Below, piece by piece: positions 37,370 to 47,944 of a stretch of DNA of 64,000 nt (position 1 is its first letter; each line of letters opens with the position of its first letter). This DNA is from Staphylococcus simiae (GTDB lineage Bacteria; Bacillota; Bacilli; Staphylococcales; Staphylococcaceae): assembly GCF_017357005.1 (NCBI RefSeq), contig NZ_CP071589.1, forward strand, positions 2,232,001 to 2,296,000, given 5' to 3'. A model generated the notes under the pieces. It saw only the letters and a program-made list of their open reading frames with translations, was not told the DNA's origin and did no database searches. A program made the position numbers and the translations under genes.

Positions 37370-37894
37370 TTAAACATTATTTTTTAAGTCTTTTTCCATA
37401 ATTAAATCTGTATCTACGACTTCACCTGTTCTAAATTGATGTTCGCCAACGACTTTAAAGCCATGACTTTTATAAAAAGCTAGTGCTTGTGGATTATGCT
37501 CCCATACACCTAGCCAAATTTTACTTTTATGATGTTGGCGCGCGACTTGTTCTGCTAATTCGATAAATTCAGAACCACGTCCCCCACCTTGAAATGCCTT
37601 ATCAAAATAAATACGTTGGACTTCTAAATATGCTTCACCCATATCTTCAGTTTGAGCATCATCAATATTCAAATGTAAATAGCCAACATTTTTACCATCA
37701 ACCTGATAAAAATAATGAAAAGATTTGGGATTCTTAATTTCATTATCAAATTTTTCAACAGTATAATTAACATTGAAAAATTGTTCGAAGTCTTTGTCAT
37801 CATAATTACCTTTAAATGTATCATAAAAAGTTTTCTTTGCTAATGCTACTAGTTCTTCAGCATCTGCTGGGTTAATCGTAACAATTTCTCCCAT
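37370..37894 (-). CDS. GNAT family N-acetyltransferase
   Basis: This 174-residue cytoplasmic acetyltransferase contains the acetyl-CoA binding region VQRIYFDKAFQGGGRGSEFIELAEQVARQ near residue 91 (R/Q-x-x-G-x-G type loop QGGGRG) and the fold-end motif NPQALAFYKSHGFKVVGEHQF. The N-terminal half contributes the acceptor site, which is variable, so the acceptor is not predictable. The ribosome site is GGGGGGAC. It is divergent from the oxidoreductase gene and transcribed alone. Confidence 0.9.
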   Translation of the reverse strand: MGEIVTINPADAEELVALAKKTFYDTFKGNYDDKDFEQFFNVNYTVEKFDNEIKNPKSFHYFYQVDGKNVGYLHLNIDDAQTEDMGEAYLEVQRIYFDKAFQGGGRGSEFIELAEQVARQHHKSKIWLGVWEHNPQALAFYKSHGFKVVGEHQFRTGEVVDTDLIMEKDLKNNV

Positions 37895-38077
37895 ATTATT
37901 GTCCCCCCTTTAATTCTAATATCAATTTAGCTAACCTTATATTAAATTAATATCATTTGTAAAATTACATTACCATAAAGTCACCTTAAAATATAATGAT
38001 TGTATGTTCTAAACATAAGTGTTAAATTTATTCGATGTAATAGTCATTTTAATAGAAATAAGAAAGGATGTATCAAT

Positions 38078-39082
38078 GTGGTAGAATCATTTAAAGCATT
38101 TGTCATTGATAAAGAACAAGATGGTAAAGTTAAATCACAATTCCAACAATTAACAACAGAAGATTTGCCAGAGGGTGATGTCCTTATTAAAATACATTAC
38201 TCAGGTATTAATTATAAAGATGCTCTAGCAACTCAAGACAATAATGCAGTTGTGCAACAATATCCAATGGTTCCTGGTATCGACTTAGCTGGTACGATTG
38301 TTGAATCTAATGCACCTGGTCATGCTGTTGGCGACGAAGTTATTGTTACAAGTTATGATTTAGGTGTTAGTCATTTTGGTGGATTTAGTGAATATGCTCG
38401 TGTTAAATCCGAATGGATTGTTGATTTACCAAACACACTCACATTAGAAGAAGCAATGATTTACGGTACAGCAGGTTATACTGCAGGTCTTGCTATTGAA
38501 AGACTAGAAAAAGTAGGCATGAATATTGAAGATGGTCCTGTATTAGTACGTGGCGCTTCAGGTGGTGTAGGTACTTTAGCTGTTCAAATGCTAAGTGAAA
38601 TAGGATATAAAGTCATTGCAAGTACAGGTAAAAAAGATACCGCTGACACTTTGAAATCTTTAGGTGCCAAAGAAGTTATCGATCGACTACCAATAGACGA
38701 AGATAATAATAAACCTTTAGCCTCATCAACATGGCAAGCATGTATTGATCCAGTCGGAGGAGCAGGTATTAATTACGTAACTAAGCGATTACAACATAGT
38801 GGTTCTATCGCTATCATTGGAATGACAGGTGGCAATACCTACACTAATTCAGTCTTTCCACATATTTTAAGAGGTGTAAATATTTTAGGTATTGATTCAG
38901 TCTTTACTGCTATGAAGTTACGTCAACGCGTATGGAGACGTTTAGCTAAAGATTTAAAACCCGAAAATTTACATTCTATTAAAAGCGTGGTGTCATTTGA
39001 TGAACTACCACAACAACTTGATAGCGTCATTAATCATCATAATAAAGGTCGTATCGTCATTGATTTCGGCGTTGGACAATAA
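38078..39082 (+). CDS. YhdH/AcuI-type quinone oxidoreductase (MDR family)
   Basis: This zinc-independent medium-chain reductase has 334 residues from a GTG start at 38078. The AAAGGATG site is spaced 7 bases from it. The frame extends to 38000 but has no site there. Motifs are the N-terminal GINYKDALATQ near residue 45, PGIDLAGTIVE, the nucleotide-binding VRGASGGVGTLAVQML near residue 150 and the ending GRIVIDFG. Family members reduce acryloyl-CoA or quinones with NADPH. It has no adjacent pathway genes. A hairpin terminator follows. Confidence 0.9.
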   Translation: MVESFKAFVIDKEQDGKVKSQFQQLTTEDLPEGDVLIKIHYSGINYKDALATQDNNAVVQQYPMVPGIDLAGTIVESNAPGHAVGDEVIVTSYDLGVSHFGGFSEYARVKSEWIVDLPNTLTLEEAMIYGTAGYTAGLAIERLEKVGMNIEDGPVLVRGASGGVGTLAVQMLSEIGYKVIASTGKKDTADTLKSLGAKEVIDRLPIDEDNNKPLASSTWQACIDPVGGAGINYVTKRLQHSGSIAIIGMTGGNTYTNSVFPHILRGVNILGIDSVFTAMKLRQRVWRRLAKDLKPENLHSIKSVVSFDELPQQLDSVINHHNKGRIVIDFGVGQ

Positions 39083-39103
39083 TATTTAACAATATACACA
39101 CAA

Positions 39104-39156
39104 TAAGCTCCCAACAAAGTCATCACACTTTTAGTGCTTGCCTTATCGGGAGCTTA
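39104..39156 (+). terminator. Terminator after the oxidoreductase gene
   Basis: TAAGCTCCC (39104-39112) pairs with GGGAGCTTA (39148-39156) over a long loop that holds a short inner pairing. The T tract is weak. Confidence 0.65.
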
Positions 39157-39288
39157 ATTATTTTCCATCATTTAAATTATTATATTAAAATGATGTATAT
39201 CATAAAGTTATCACTAGATAATCAGCCATTATCGACATAATGTAATCATTTATTATTCTATATCTCAAAGTACTAACAAGTCATGATG

Positions 39289-39690
39289 CTAATATTTAAT
39301 ATACATGCCACCAGAATGTGGTTCAGTAGGTATAAAACCAAACTTTTCATACAACTTATCAGCAGGATAATCAGCAATTAAACTCACATACGTACTCTCT
39401 ACTGCCACATCTTTGATATAAGTCATAATATGTTCCATAATCGTACGTCCATAACCTTGTCCTTGATAATCTTTTCTTACGGCAATATCAACAATTTGAA
39501 ATGCTGTACCGCCATCACCAATGATTCTTCCCATACCAATTAATGCATCGTCATCGTATATTGTGACGGTATAACACGCATTCGGCAACCCTTTTTCAGC
39601 TGCTTGTGGCGTTTTAGGACTCATACCAGCATTCTTTCTCAATTCACAATAGTCATTTACACTTGGTATCTTATTCTTAATTGTAATCAT
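39289..39690 (-). CDS. GNAT family N-acetyltransferase
   Basis: This 133-residue small acetyltransferase has a CoA-binding segment (IAVRKDYQGQGYGRTIMEHIMTYI, with the QGQGYG loop near residue 77) and the end-fold YEKFGFIPTEPHSGGMY. It closely follows iruO on the same strand (30-base gap) and may be co-transcribed. The acceptor is unknown. It is unrelated to the acetyltransferase at 37370 beyond the fold. Confidence 0.9.
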   Translation of the reverse strand: MITIKNKIPSVNDYCELRKNAGMSPKTPQAAEKGLPNACYTVTIYDDDALIGMGRIIGDGGTAFQIVDIAVRKDYQGQGYGRTIMEHIMTYIKDVAVESTYVSLIADYPADKLYEKFGFIPTEPHSGGMYIKY

Positions 39691-39720
39691 ATAATCTCCA
39701 TAATTTATCTGACATTCATG

Positions 39721-40810
<1,090 letters not shown>

Positions 40811-40878
40811 CACATTATACTACGCTCTATAAGTAAAGGAAAATAAAGCACACTACATTATCTTGTTATTTTCAAACA

Positions 40879-40926
40879 TAAAAAAAGAGACTAAATCTTA
40901 AATGCAGCTACTATGTTTAGAGTCTA
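40879..40926 (-). terminator. Probable terminator after the DUF2871 gene
   Basis: Read leftward, AGACTCTAAA pairs imperfectly with TTTAGTCTCT and is followed by seven T residues. Next to it (about 40927-40965) is a short fragment resembling the GAGAC/GGGAC repeat family. Confidence 0.55.
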
Positions 40927-41032
40927 TGACAGAAATAATTTTTATAAAAAATCATTTCAGAACACTCCCATACATATAGAACATTTTGACTTAATCTCAA
41001 AGTTATTTATTTTAATTATTAACGCTATTTAA

Positions 41033-41449
41033 TTAATCACGCGGTTCTTTAATAATCGCTTGTCTAAGTAAAAAGAATAACAATAACAATGCTGCTAGCA
41101 TACCTGTATGTCCAATACCAGCAAACCCGGCTAACGCTTCAGGCGAATATGATTTACCTGTCACTTGGAATGAGCCTTTAATTAACATCAACCCAATAGT
41201 AGTAATGACACTTATATGATAAACATAAAAGAACCAGTTAAATAGATAATAACTTGTTAATTTGAATAATTTTTCTAACGGTATGATAAGTAAAAACATG
41301 AACATACCTAAAATCAGTGTATGTGTATGTACTAGTGATAACTGTGTATCCCCTGTAAAATCATATGCCTTTGTTAATTCTCGATAATAGAAACCACTAA
41401 TCAAACCAATTATCATATAGAAAAGAAACGAATATAATAGTCTACGCAT
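41033..41449 (-). CDS. DUF2871 family membrane protein
   Basis: This 138-residue protein has four membrane helices. It shows the DUF2871 pattern: LLYSFLFYMIIGLISGFYYRELTK, the His-rich LSLVHTHTLILGMFMFLLIIPLEKL and FAGIGHTGMLAALLLLFFLL. The start ATG at 41449 is 7 bases after GGGAGG; the TTG at 41455 is too close. The paired His residues in helices 2 and 4 recall haem or metal ligands, but no function is known. It is transcribed alone. Confidence 0.82.
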   Translation of the reverse strand: MRRLLYSFLFYMIIGLISGFYYRELTKAYDFTGDTQLSLVHTHTLILGMFMFLLIIPLEKLFKLTSYYLFNWFFYVYHISVITTIGLMLIKGSFQVTGKSYSPEALAGFAGIGHTGMLAALLLLFFLLRQAIIKEPRD

Positions 41450-41560
41450 CTTCAATCCTCCCTCACTACTACATTATAAATCATTATTTAAATTATAACA
41501 GTGACAATCTTACGAAGTAAAAGATGCTCTCATGCAATTATTTTTAAAATGTATAAAAAT

Positions 41561-41604
41561 CAAACTGTAACAAAGGTCTTAACAAGGACTTTCGTTACAG
41601 TTTG
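41561..41604 (-). terminator. Terminator hairpin upstream of the long repeat
   Basis: CAAACTGTAAC pairs with GTTACAGTTTG, with an inner AAAGGTC / GGACTTT pairing. It could end read-through from the SDR gene, whose stop lies beyond the long repeat. Confidence 0.75.
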
Positions 41605-41621
41605 TTCGCTTTAACTATTTT

Positions 41622-41917
41622 GGTTCTCTCCCAAATTGGACTGATACATAATTATTTTTTTAAGCCTCGCTATGCCCAACCTGCATTGCATGAAAAAACT
41701 GGATAACCAGTTTTTCTGTGTTGGGTCCCTTCCTAGGGTGCTGTCTCAGCCTGTAGTCTTCGACTAGCACTGCTCCCTCAGGAGTCTCGGCTTCAAATTA
41801 ATTTTCGTTTTAAATTATTCAGTTTTTTATTTATCAGTCCTAAAAAATTGAACGGTTTAATTTAGTAATGCTTATTTTATTTATAAGTACTTGACTAATC
41901 GTAGGAAATAGAGAACC
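41622..41917. repeat. GGTTCTCT-ended repeat, long form, reversed
   Basis: GGTTCTCT (41622-41629) and AGAGAACC (41910-41917) bound this copy. Its interior is nearly the reverse complement of 403-636, but near its right end it carries about 60 extra bases (about 41845-41905). The central module includes the same CTAGGGTGCTGTCTCAGCC and GTAGTCTTCGACTAGCACTG words. Confidence 0.88.
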
Positions 41918-41923
41918 ACTATT

Positions 41924-42703
41924 TTATAGTGCTGTATAACCACCATCTACTGTTACAACTGATCCTGTCACAAATGATGATGCATCTGACGCTAAATACA
42001 ATGCTGCACCTTGTAATTCTTCAGGTACACCAGGACGTTGCATTGGTGTCATATTCATCCAAGTATCGATCATTTCTCCACCTTGTGCAAAATAATCTTT
42101 AGTTAATTCAGTTTTCATGTAACCTGGGGCAATCGTATTAACACGAATATTATGTTTCGCCCATTCATTTGCTAAGCTTTTTGTTAGCATAATAACAGCA
42201 GCTTTAGATGTGTTATATGCTGCTTGTGGTTGCGGCGTATTAACTATAATACCTGACATAGATGATGTATTGACAATAACACCACTTTGTTGCTCGCGGA
42301 AGACTTTACCTACAGCATTGGTAACTAATACCATACTATTTAAGTTTACATCCATCGTCTTTTTCCAGCGTTCATAAGGCATATCTTCAAAATCAACATG
42401 TTCATTAATACCTGCATTATTAAATAAAATATCAATATGTCCAAATGTATCCATAGTTTCTTTAACCATGGCATTAACTTCATCTTCATTTGTGACATCT
42501 ACTTTACATGCGATTGCTTTATTACCAGTAGCTTGTTCAAATTCTTGTGCCGTTTGTTGGCCAACTTCTAAATTCATATCTGCGATAACCAAATTAGCAC
42601 CCGCTTCTGCTAATGCCAGCCCCATTGCTTTACCTAAACCAGAAGCGCCCCCTGTTACAATTGCTACTTTATCATTCAATTTAAATTTATCTAAAATTGT
42701 CAT
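41924..42703 (-). CDS. SDR family oxidoreductase
   Basis: This 259-residue short-chain dehydrogenase has the cofactor motif VAIVTGGASGLGKAMGLALAEAG near residue 11, FNNAGINEH near residue 90, the catalytic Ser in VNTSSMSGIIV and the YxxxK in AAYNTSKAAV. The C-terminal VTGSVVTVDGGYTAL is typical of glucose or 3-oxoacyl dehydrogenase-like members. The ATG at 42703 is spaced 6 bases from AGGAG. A sequence at 42765-42779 resembles a CcpA cre site (one mismatch), suggesting carbon control. The substrate is unknown. Confidence 0.9.
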   Translation of the reverse strand: MTILDKFKLNDKVAIVTGGASGLGKAMGLALAEAGANLVIADMNLEVGQQTAQEFEQATGNKAIACKVDVTNEDEVNAMVKETMDTFGHIDILFNNAGINEHVDFEDMPYERWKKTMDVNLNSMVLVTNAVGKVFREQQSGVIVNTSSMSGIIVNTPQPQAAYNTSKAAVIMLTKSLANEWAKHNIRVNTIAPGYMKTELTKDYFAQGGEMIDTWMNMTPMQRPGVPEELQGAALYLASDASSFVTGSVVTVDGGYTAL

Positions 42704-42764
42704 ATCCATCTCTCCTCTTTTTTCATTTATGTTCATTTTAAAACAAAAAGATAGATTTTTATAG

Positions 42765-42779
42765 AGAAAACGCTTACTT
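42765..42779. promoter_or_regulatory. Candidate cre site upstream of the SDR gene
   Basis: On the minus strand AAGTAAGCGTTTTCT fits the cre pattern WTGNAANCGNWNNCW with one mismatch, about 65 bases before the start. Suggestive only. Confidence 0.35.
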
Positions 42780-42872
42780 TTTCTCATATTTGCTTATTTT
42801 TTATTATTTTTTCACTATTTTAATGAAAAATTAGCATATACGAACAATTTTAAACAATGAATATATTAAATA

Positions 42873-42906
42873 ACTCTATCTAAGTGATCATGCACTTCAA
42901 TAGAGT
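42873..42906 (-). terminator. Terminator after the YhgE/Pip gene
   Basis: ACTCTAT...ATAGAGT outer arms with an inner AAGTG / CACTT pairing lie just beyond the stop of the exporter gene. Confidence 0.8.
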
Positions 42907-42929
42907 CCTAAAAATCATAGTTATATTTT

Positions 42930-44207
42930 TTATGATGGTACTTCTGTACGTTTATTACTATGTTTTCTAACCATAGCAGAAATTAAACTTGATAATGCAC
43001 CGAAAATCATAAATCCGATGAACATCCACATTGTACTATTTAACTCAATTGGATGATTCAAGTAGACGATTTCTCGAACAGTTCCAGCATAGTGAGTGAA
43101 TGGATTCCAGTCATATCCATATTTTTGATAACTTTCTGGAAGCATTGCTTTAGGTAATGTTACTAGTTGCATACTAAAGAACATAAGGATGAAGAAGATT
43201 GGAATTGACTTCATACCTAACCAAACCATGACACCTAAGATTAAACCAACGAATCCTAATAACGCTAACGCCACAAAGATAGCGATACGATTTGGATGTT
43301 CAAAGTTAAAGTCTAGTACACCTTTCATAAAGTAGATGAAAGCAAAGCTACCTGCAAATGCTGAAATAACTGCGAATAGCATTTGTCCTACTGAAGCAAT
43401 AATTCTATGTTGAATTTTAATATTATTACTTGTTCTAAATGCAAAGAATAATAATACTGATGTAACGATTGAGCCTATCCAAATTGGCATAAACATTAAG
43501 AATGGCGCATTACCACCAGCTTGATGATCTTTAACTTTATTAACTTTAACATTGTCAATTTTAACTGGGTTAGTAATACCATCAATGTCAGCAGCATTAA
43601 CTTTAACGTTTTGTTTTTTCAAAGTGTCTAAACTTTGTTTAGTAATTTGATTATTAACGTTATCTCCCATACCTGTTAATACAGCAGTTGCAATTTGTGA
43701 ACCTTGCATACTTGAGCCTTCACTAACAATTGTTTTAAATTGACCTTGTTTAACGTCAACTTTTTGATTGCCCATTTTCTTTTGCATTTGTTGAACGACT
43801 TGTGGAGGAACTTCTCCTGATTCAACTTTTTCTTTCATTTCTTTTTTTTTACTATCCATAACGACTTTTTGTGTTTTGCTCATTGCATCTTTAGAAAAGT
43901 CTTTGTCGAAAATAGCAACACCATAAATTTTTTCATTTTTAAGGTCTTTATCTAAATCTTTTTTATTATCAACTTTAACCCATTTAATTTTATTTGAGTC
44001 ACTATCCATTAATTTATCTTCTATTTTTTTACCAATATTGATATCTTTATCTTGAATTGTAGTACCTTTATCATTATTCATAATACCAATAGGTAAGTCT
44101 TTAGGTTTTGGATTATATGCTGGATAAAAGGCGATTGAAAAAATTACCAAAATAATCATAATAGCTATTGGCGCTATCCATAGTAATTTATTTTTAAATA
44201 TATTCAT
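42930..44207 (-). CDS. YhgE/Pip-type ABC-2 membrane protein
   Basis: This 425-residue protein has one N-terminal helix (LLWIAPIAIMIILVIFSIAFYPAY) and the YhgE signature PKDLPIGIMNNDKGT near residue 36. An extracytoplasmic Lys/Asp-rich region follows to about residue 225. Then come five to six helices (MFMPIWIGSIVTSVLLFFAF and so on) ending GALSSLISAMV. Relatives include the phage-infection protein Pip and the ESX-linked EsaA/YueB proteins. It is divergent from a TetR gene, with a dyad between them, so export of a toxic or envelope compound under TetR control is likely but unproven. Confidence 0.83.
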   Translation of the reverse strand: MNIFKNKLLWIAPIAIMIILVIFSIAFYPAYNPKPKDLPIGIMNNDKGTTIQDKDINIGKKIEDKLMDSDSNKIKWVKVDNKKDLDKDLKNEKIYGVAIFDKDFSKDAMSKTQKVVMDSKKKEMKEKVESGEVPPQVVQQMQKKMGNQKVDVKQGQFKTIVSEGSSMQGSQIATAVLTGMGDNVNNQITKQSLDTLKKQNVKVNAADIDGITNPVKIDNVKVNKVKDHQAGGNAPFLMFMPIWIGSIVTSVLLFFAFRTSNNIKIQHRIIASVGQMLFAVISAFAGSFAFIYFMKGVLDFNFEHPNRIAIFVALALLGFVGLILGVMVWLGMKSIPIFFILMFFSMQLVTLPKAMLPESYQKYGYDWNPFTHYAGTVREIVYLNHPIELNSTMWMFIGFMIFGALSSLISAMVRKHSNKRTEVPS

Positions 44208-44228
44208 CTATTTGTACCTCCTTATTAG

Positions 44229-44256
44229 ACAATGTGTTGAATATTTTGCACGTTGT
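44229..44256. promoter_or_regulatory. Imperfect operator between the exporter gene and tetR
   Basis: ACAATGTG (44229-44236) and CACGTTGT (44249-44256) are inverted with a 12-base spacer and one mismatch, immediately upstream of the exporter start. The position suits a TetR-family operator. Confidence 0.55.
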
Positions 44257-44361
44257 TTATTATAATATGTAAATAAGAATATACAATACACAATTTTGGC
44301 TCAGCCGTTTGTTATTGAACATTCTGTGACAAATCGTTCATTTATGAGGAGGTTTTTATTT

Positions 44362-44991
44362 TTGAAAGAAGATAGACGTGTACGAAAAACAAAATCTTCA
44401 ATAAAAGAAGCATTTACTAAATTACTACAGGAAAAAGATTTAGATAAAATAACCATCAGTGATATTACGAGTCGTGCTGATGTCAATAGAGGTACTTTTT
44501 ATTTACACTATGAAGATAAATATATGTTACTAGCAGATATGGAAGATGAGTACATTGCAGAATTATCAAGTTATACTAAATTTAATGAATTACAAGGTGC
44601 TAGTGTTGAAGATATTGCTAACGATTTTGTGAATAATGTCTTGAAAAATATTTTCCAACATATTCATAATAATTTAGAATTTTACCATACAATTTTACAA
44701 CTTGAGCGTACGAGTCAACTAGAATTAAAAATTAATGAACATATCAGAAAAAATATGCAAAAATATATAAGTATCGATCACACTGTTGGTGGTGTTCCTG
44801 AAATGTATTTCTATAGTTATGTCTCGGGAGCTACTATTTCAATCATCAAATATTGGGTACTAGACGATCAACCGATTTCTGTAGATGAGTTAGCTAAACA
44901 TATCCATAATATTATTTTCAATGGACCTTTACGTATTATGGCTAAAAATCGTTTACATAAATCACATGTTGAATTACAATCAAAAGAATAA
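44362..44991 (+). CDS. TetR family regulator next to the YhgE/Pip exporter
   Basis: This 209-residue protein carries a TetR helix-turn-helix (SSIKEAFTKLLQEKDLDKITISDITSRADVNRGTFYLHYEDKYMLLADM) and a TetR_C_8-type C-terminal helix bundle (SYVSGATISIIKYWVLDDQP). I place the start at TTG 44362, with a strong AGGAGG 9 bases before; reading on to 44296 would pass through the ribosome site and add an unrelated segment. It is divergent from the YhgE/Pip gene and 40 bases upstream of a CorA-type gene on the same strand. Confidence 0.85.
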   Translation: MKEDRRVRKTKSSIKEAFTKLLQEKDLDKITISDITSRADVNRGTFYLHYEDKYMLLADMEDEYIAELSSYTKFNELQGASVEDIANDFVNNVLKNIFQHIHNNLEFYHTILQLERTSQLELKINEHIRKNMQKYISIDHTVGGVPEMYFYSYVSGATISIIKYWVLDDQPISVDELAKHIHNIIFNGPLRIMAKNRLHKSHVELQSKE

Positions 44992-45032
44992 TTTGCGTTA
45001 ATTGTTAACCTTTAAGAAAGGACTTAAAAATT

Positions 45033-45977
45033 ATGATTACTTCATTCAGACATTCAGAAGATGTAGATAAACATATTATTGAAACTCCTCTTGATCATAC
45101 TGCATCATGGATTAATGTTGTAGAACCAGAACGTGAAGAAATTGAAATGCTTATAGAGCAATATAACATTCCTGAAGATTTCATTCGAGATCCACTTGAT
45201 TCGGAAGAAAGTGCACGTATAGAATACGATGAAGATTCTGGTTATTCATTAATTATTATTGACTTACCTATTATCAACTCAACCAATCGTAGTGTCCTAT
45301 CATTTGTAACTATGCCACTTGGTATTATTATTGGTAATGGTATTATTATGACAGTTTGTGATGCAGACAATGAATTTTTAGAGAATTTTTCACGTCGAGA
45401 TATTAATTTGAAATATCACAGTCGTTTTGCTTTAGAAATCTTAATCACTATTTCCAATCATTATAATCGTAATTTACGCTTACTAAATAAAAGTAGAATT
45501 CGTATCGAAAAAGAATTAAAAAACAACATAACTAACAAACAATTATTTAAATTAATGGAAGTTGAAAAAAGTTTAGTTTATTTCTTAGCTGCATTAAAAG
45601 GTAATGACACGATTATTAAAAAGTTATTTAGATTACCTGCTATTAAACGCTTTGAAGAAGATGAAGAATTACTAGAAGATTTAATTATTGAAAATAACCA
45701 AGCCATTGAAACTACTGAGTTACATCAACGTATCTTAGAAAGTATTACAACATCATATGCGTCATTACTATCTAATGATATGAATACAATTATGAAAACA
45801 TTAACGTTATTCACGGTACTACTTACTTTACCAACTTTAGTCTTTAGTTTCTTTGGTATGAACGTCCCTTTACCCATAGATGATCATAGTTATGTATCTT
45901 GGTTAATTGTTGTAGGTATTTCGTTAATTCTTGTAGTAATTGTTAGTATTTTCTTGTGGCGTAAACAAAAATTATAA
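45033..45977 (+). CDS. CorA family magnesium transporter (second copy type)
   Basis: This 314-residue transporter has a cytoplasmic domain with SWINVVEPEREEIEMLI near residue 27, a long helical stalk and two C-terminal helices (MKTLTLFTVLLTLPTLVFSFFGMNVPLPIDDHSYVSWLIVVGISLILVVIVSIFLW). The GMN signature is present as FFGMNVPLP. The protein ends in WRKQKL. It lies just behind tetR, with a AAGAAAGGA site, so the regulator may also influence it. It differs greatly from the other CorA-type gene at 12380; a division of labour between metals is possible. Confidence 0.9.
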   Translation: MITSFRHSEDVDKHIIETPLDHTASWINVVEPEREEIEMLIEQYNIPEDFIRDPLDSEESARIEYDEDSGYSLIIIDLPIINSTNRSVLSFVTMPLGIIIGNGIIMTVCDADNEFLENFSRRDINLKYHSRFALEILITISNHYNRNLRLLNKSRIRIEKELKNNITNKQLFKLMEVEKSLVYFLAALKGNDTIIKKLFRLPAIKRFEEDEELLEDLIIENNQAIETTELHQRILESITTSYASLLSNDMNTIMKTLTLFTVLLTLPTLVFSFFGMNVPLPIDDHSYVSWLIVVGISLILVVIVSIFLWRKQKL

Positions 45978-45989
45978 CGATAACTCGTT

Positions 45990-46066
45990 TTATCTCAAAG
46001 TGGACTGATACATAATTATTTTAAATTGTTTACTTTTTATTTATCAGTCTTAAAATATAGAGGACC
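45990..46066. repeat. GGTTCTCT-family repeat, short form beside the intron
   Basis: The inner words TGGACTGATA and TTATCAGTCT and the end ATAGAGGACC are recognisable, while the left end is degraded (TATCTCAAAG). It lies next to the 3' end of the group II intron. Confidence 0.65.
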
Positions 46067-46119
46067 CTATAACTAATCGAGTAGGAGGATAACCATTATT
46101 TGATTATCCGTCCTCTCAC

Positions 46120-46153
46120 ACCACCGAGCGTACGGTTCCGTACTCGGCGGTTC
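46120..46153 (-). ncRNA. Intron domain V catalytic hairpin
   Basis: The 34 bases fold as a bulged hairpin of domain V size, with CGC in the lower stem, consistent with the class C catalytic triad. The exact register is approximate. Confidence 0.7.
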
Positions 46154-47447
46154 AATATCTTGCGTAAGCCGTCTCTGCGAGTTGGGTTAATGGTTCTAAC
46201 CCCCACTTGTAGAGACGTTTTGTTGTAAGTGCACGATGAACTTCATGCGTTGATGATAAGCGCCAGTATTTCTTTCTTGAATTGGCAATTTTCATTGCAC
46301 TCTTATGGTCAAGTCCATACTTACGTAACATCTTATATTTGGTTTTTATTCTTTTCCATCTTTTGAGGATTAGTTGTCTAATGCGTCGGTTTAACCATGA
46401 TTGTAACTTCGTTACAAAACCTGTAATAAATCCTTTACCAAAGTAATTTATCCACCCTCGTGTTACTTGATTAATTTCTGATATAATCTCTTTAAAGGTA
46501 CCTGGTCTATTTCGTTTCGTTAGACGTCTTAAGGTGCGTTTTAAATTTCTTCTTGCTTCCATAGTCGGTCTGAAACGATAAGTGCCATTTACTTTGGTCA
46601 TTAGACAACTCAAGAACTTTAAACGTGTGATAGAACCTACCTTGCTCTTTTCACTATTTACAATAAGTTTAAGGTCTTTTTCGATAAACTTTGTCACACT
46701 TTCCATGACACGTTGACCCGCTCGTTTTGTACGTACAAAGATGACGAAGTCATCTGCATAACGAACAAAGCGATGACCACGTTTCTCCAATTCATTATCT
46801 AATTCGTGAAGATAAATATTACAAAGTAACGGGGAAATAACACCACCTTGCGGTGCACCTATTTCTCTACTTCGATAATTACCATTGAGGTCGATTGCAC
46901 CAACCTGTAGGCTTCTACGAATAAATTTAGAAATGGCTTTATCTTGAACATGTCGTTCAAATAGATACATTAATTTATCATGGTTCAACATATCAAAGCA
47001 CTGTTTTAAATCACAATCAACTGCAACTAAGTAACCTTCTTCATAGTATGTTGCACATTCTTTAAGTGCAGTTCCTGTACTACGATTCGGTCTAAAGCCA
47101 TGACTGTGTTTTGAGAAAGTACGGTCGATACTAGGTTCAATGACTTGTTTAATGGCTTGTTGGATAACTCTGTCTCTTGCGACAGGGATTCCAAGCACGC
47201 GCTTTTTCCCATTTGATTTAGGTATTTCAACCTTTCTTACTGCTTGTGGCTTATACGTGCCATCAAGCAGTTTTTGTTTAATTTGTGGAAAGTATTTTGC
47301 GAAATGTGATGTTAATTCACTTACTCGCATGCCATCGATGCCAGGTGCACCGTTGTTTTTCTTCACTTTCTTAATTGCTTTTTGTATATTATTCTCTCTT
47401 ACAACAAGCTCCATCATAGATGGAGACTCACGATACATTTCTTTCAT
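46152..47447 (-). CDS. ltrA: Group II intron reverse transcriptase/maturase
   Basis: This 431-residue intron-encoded protein has reverse transcriptase blocks: NNGAPGIDGMRV near residue 31, IPKSNGKKRVLGIP, SHGFRPNRSTGTAL, VDCDLKQCFDMLNHDKL, the APQGGVISPLLCNIYLHELD block and the catalytic FVRYADDFVIF near residue 215. The maturase (X) domain with GWINYFGKG and RRIRQLILKRWKRIKTK ends the protein. There is no HNH endonuclease domain, as in class C introns. It should splice and mobilise the surrounding intron. It looks complete. Confidence 0.93.
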   Translation of the reverse strand: MKEMYRESPSMMELVVRENNIQKAIKKVKKNNGAPGIDGMRVSELTSHFAKYFPQIKQKLLDGTYKPQAVRKVEIPKSNGKKRVLGIPVARDRVIQQAIKQVIEPSIDRTFSKHSHGFRPNRSTGTALKECATYYEEGYLVAVDCDLKQCFDMLNHDKLMYLFERHVQDKAISKFIRRSLQVGAIDLNGNYRSREIGAPQGGVISPLLCNIYLHELDNELEKRGHRFVRYADDFVIFVRTKRAGQRVMESVTKFIEKDLKLIVNSEKSKVGSITRLKFLSCLMTKVNGTYRFRPTMEARRNLKRTLRRLTKRNRPGTFKEIISEINQVTRGWINYFGKGFITGFVTKLQSWLNRRIRQLILKRWKRIKTKYKMLRKYGLDHKSAMKIANSRKKYWRLSSTHEVHRALTTKRLYKWGLEPLTQLAETAYARY

Positions 47448-47944
47448 TTCACCTAAGATTTACTGTACGCACTCATATATCCTTTTTCGTTCCACTACTT
47501 ATCTTTCTATGAGTTGCCAATCATTAATTGTATTCTGTACGTTGTAAATCTCTAACCTCCATTCTTTACTTTGTATGAATATTGTTCAGTCCTTCAGTAT
47601 TTCTACCTACTATGACCTCTGCTGACTTCTCATCATTCGTTATTACTACGATTTTTTTTATCGCTGATGAGACCTCCCCGGGTAAGAGTAACCACTTTCC
47701 ACTCATTCCACTGCATCATTTACTATATAGAACTCGGGTAGTATCGGACTTTATCTTGTATTGCAGATTCATCCATTCCACATAGCCTTGTATGATATTT
47801 CTGTTCGTCAGTGCGAGTGTTTGCGTCCGACTTCCTTCAGATTCCATTTCACAATGGACACCCTTGTCTTTCGCTAACAGTTCCTACTACCAAGCCTGTA
47901 ACGGACTTTCACCGTCTAGTAATTACCCATGCCGGGCGCACAAT

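Larger units (their letters stand above)
46075..47941 (-). mobile_element. Group II intron, bacterial class C, directly downstream of a terminator
   Basis: On the minus strand the element starts with the group II 5' consensus-type GTGCGCCCGGCATGG at 47941. It carries an intron-encoded reverse transcriptase. A domain V hairpin follows at about 46153-46120 (ACCGCCGA / TCGGTGGT lower stem with a 2-base GC bulge, GTACG/CGTAC upper stem, GAAC loop), then a domain VI stem (GGATAA...TTATCC, 46109-46087). The 3' boundary near 46075-46080 is approximate. A 14-base stem terminator with inner hairpin lies 4-5 bases upstream of the intron start. This is the favourite target of class C introns. Confidence 0.88.

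Noticed and set aside
47140..47547. Plus-strand ORF of 135 codons opposite the intron reverse transcriptase
   Set aside because: It is antisense to the clearly conserved reverse transcriptase gene and has no start signals.
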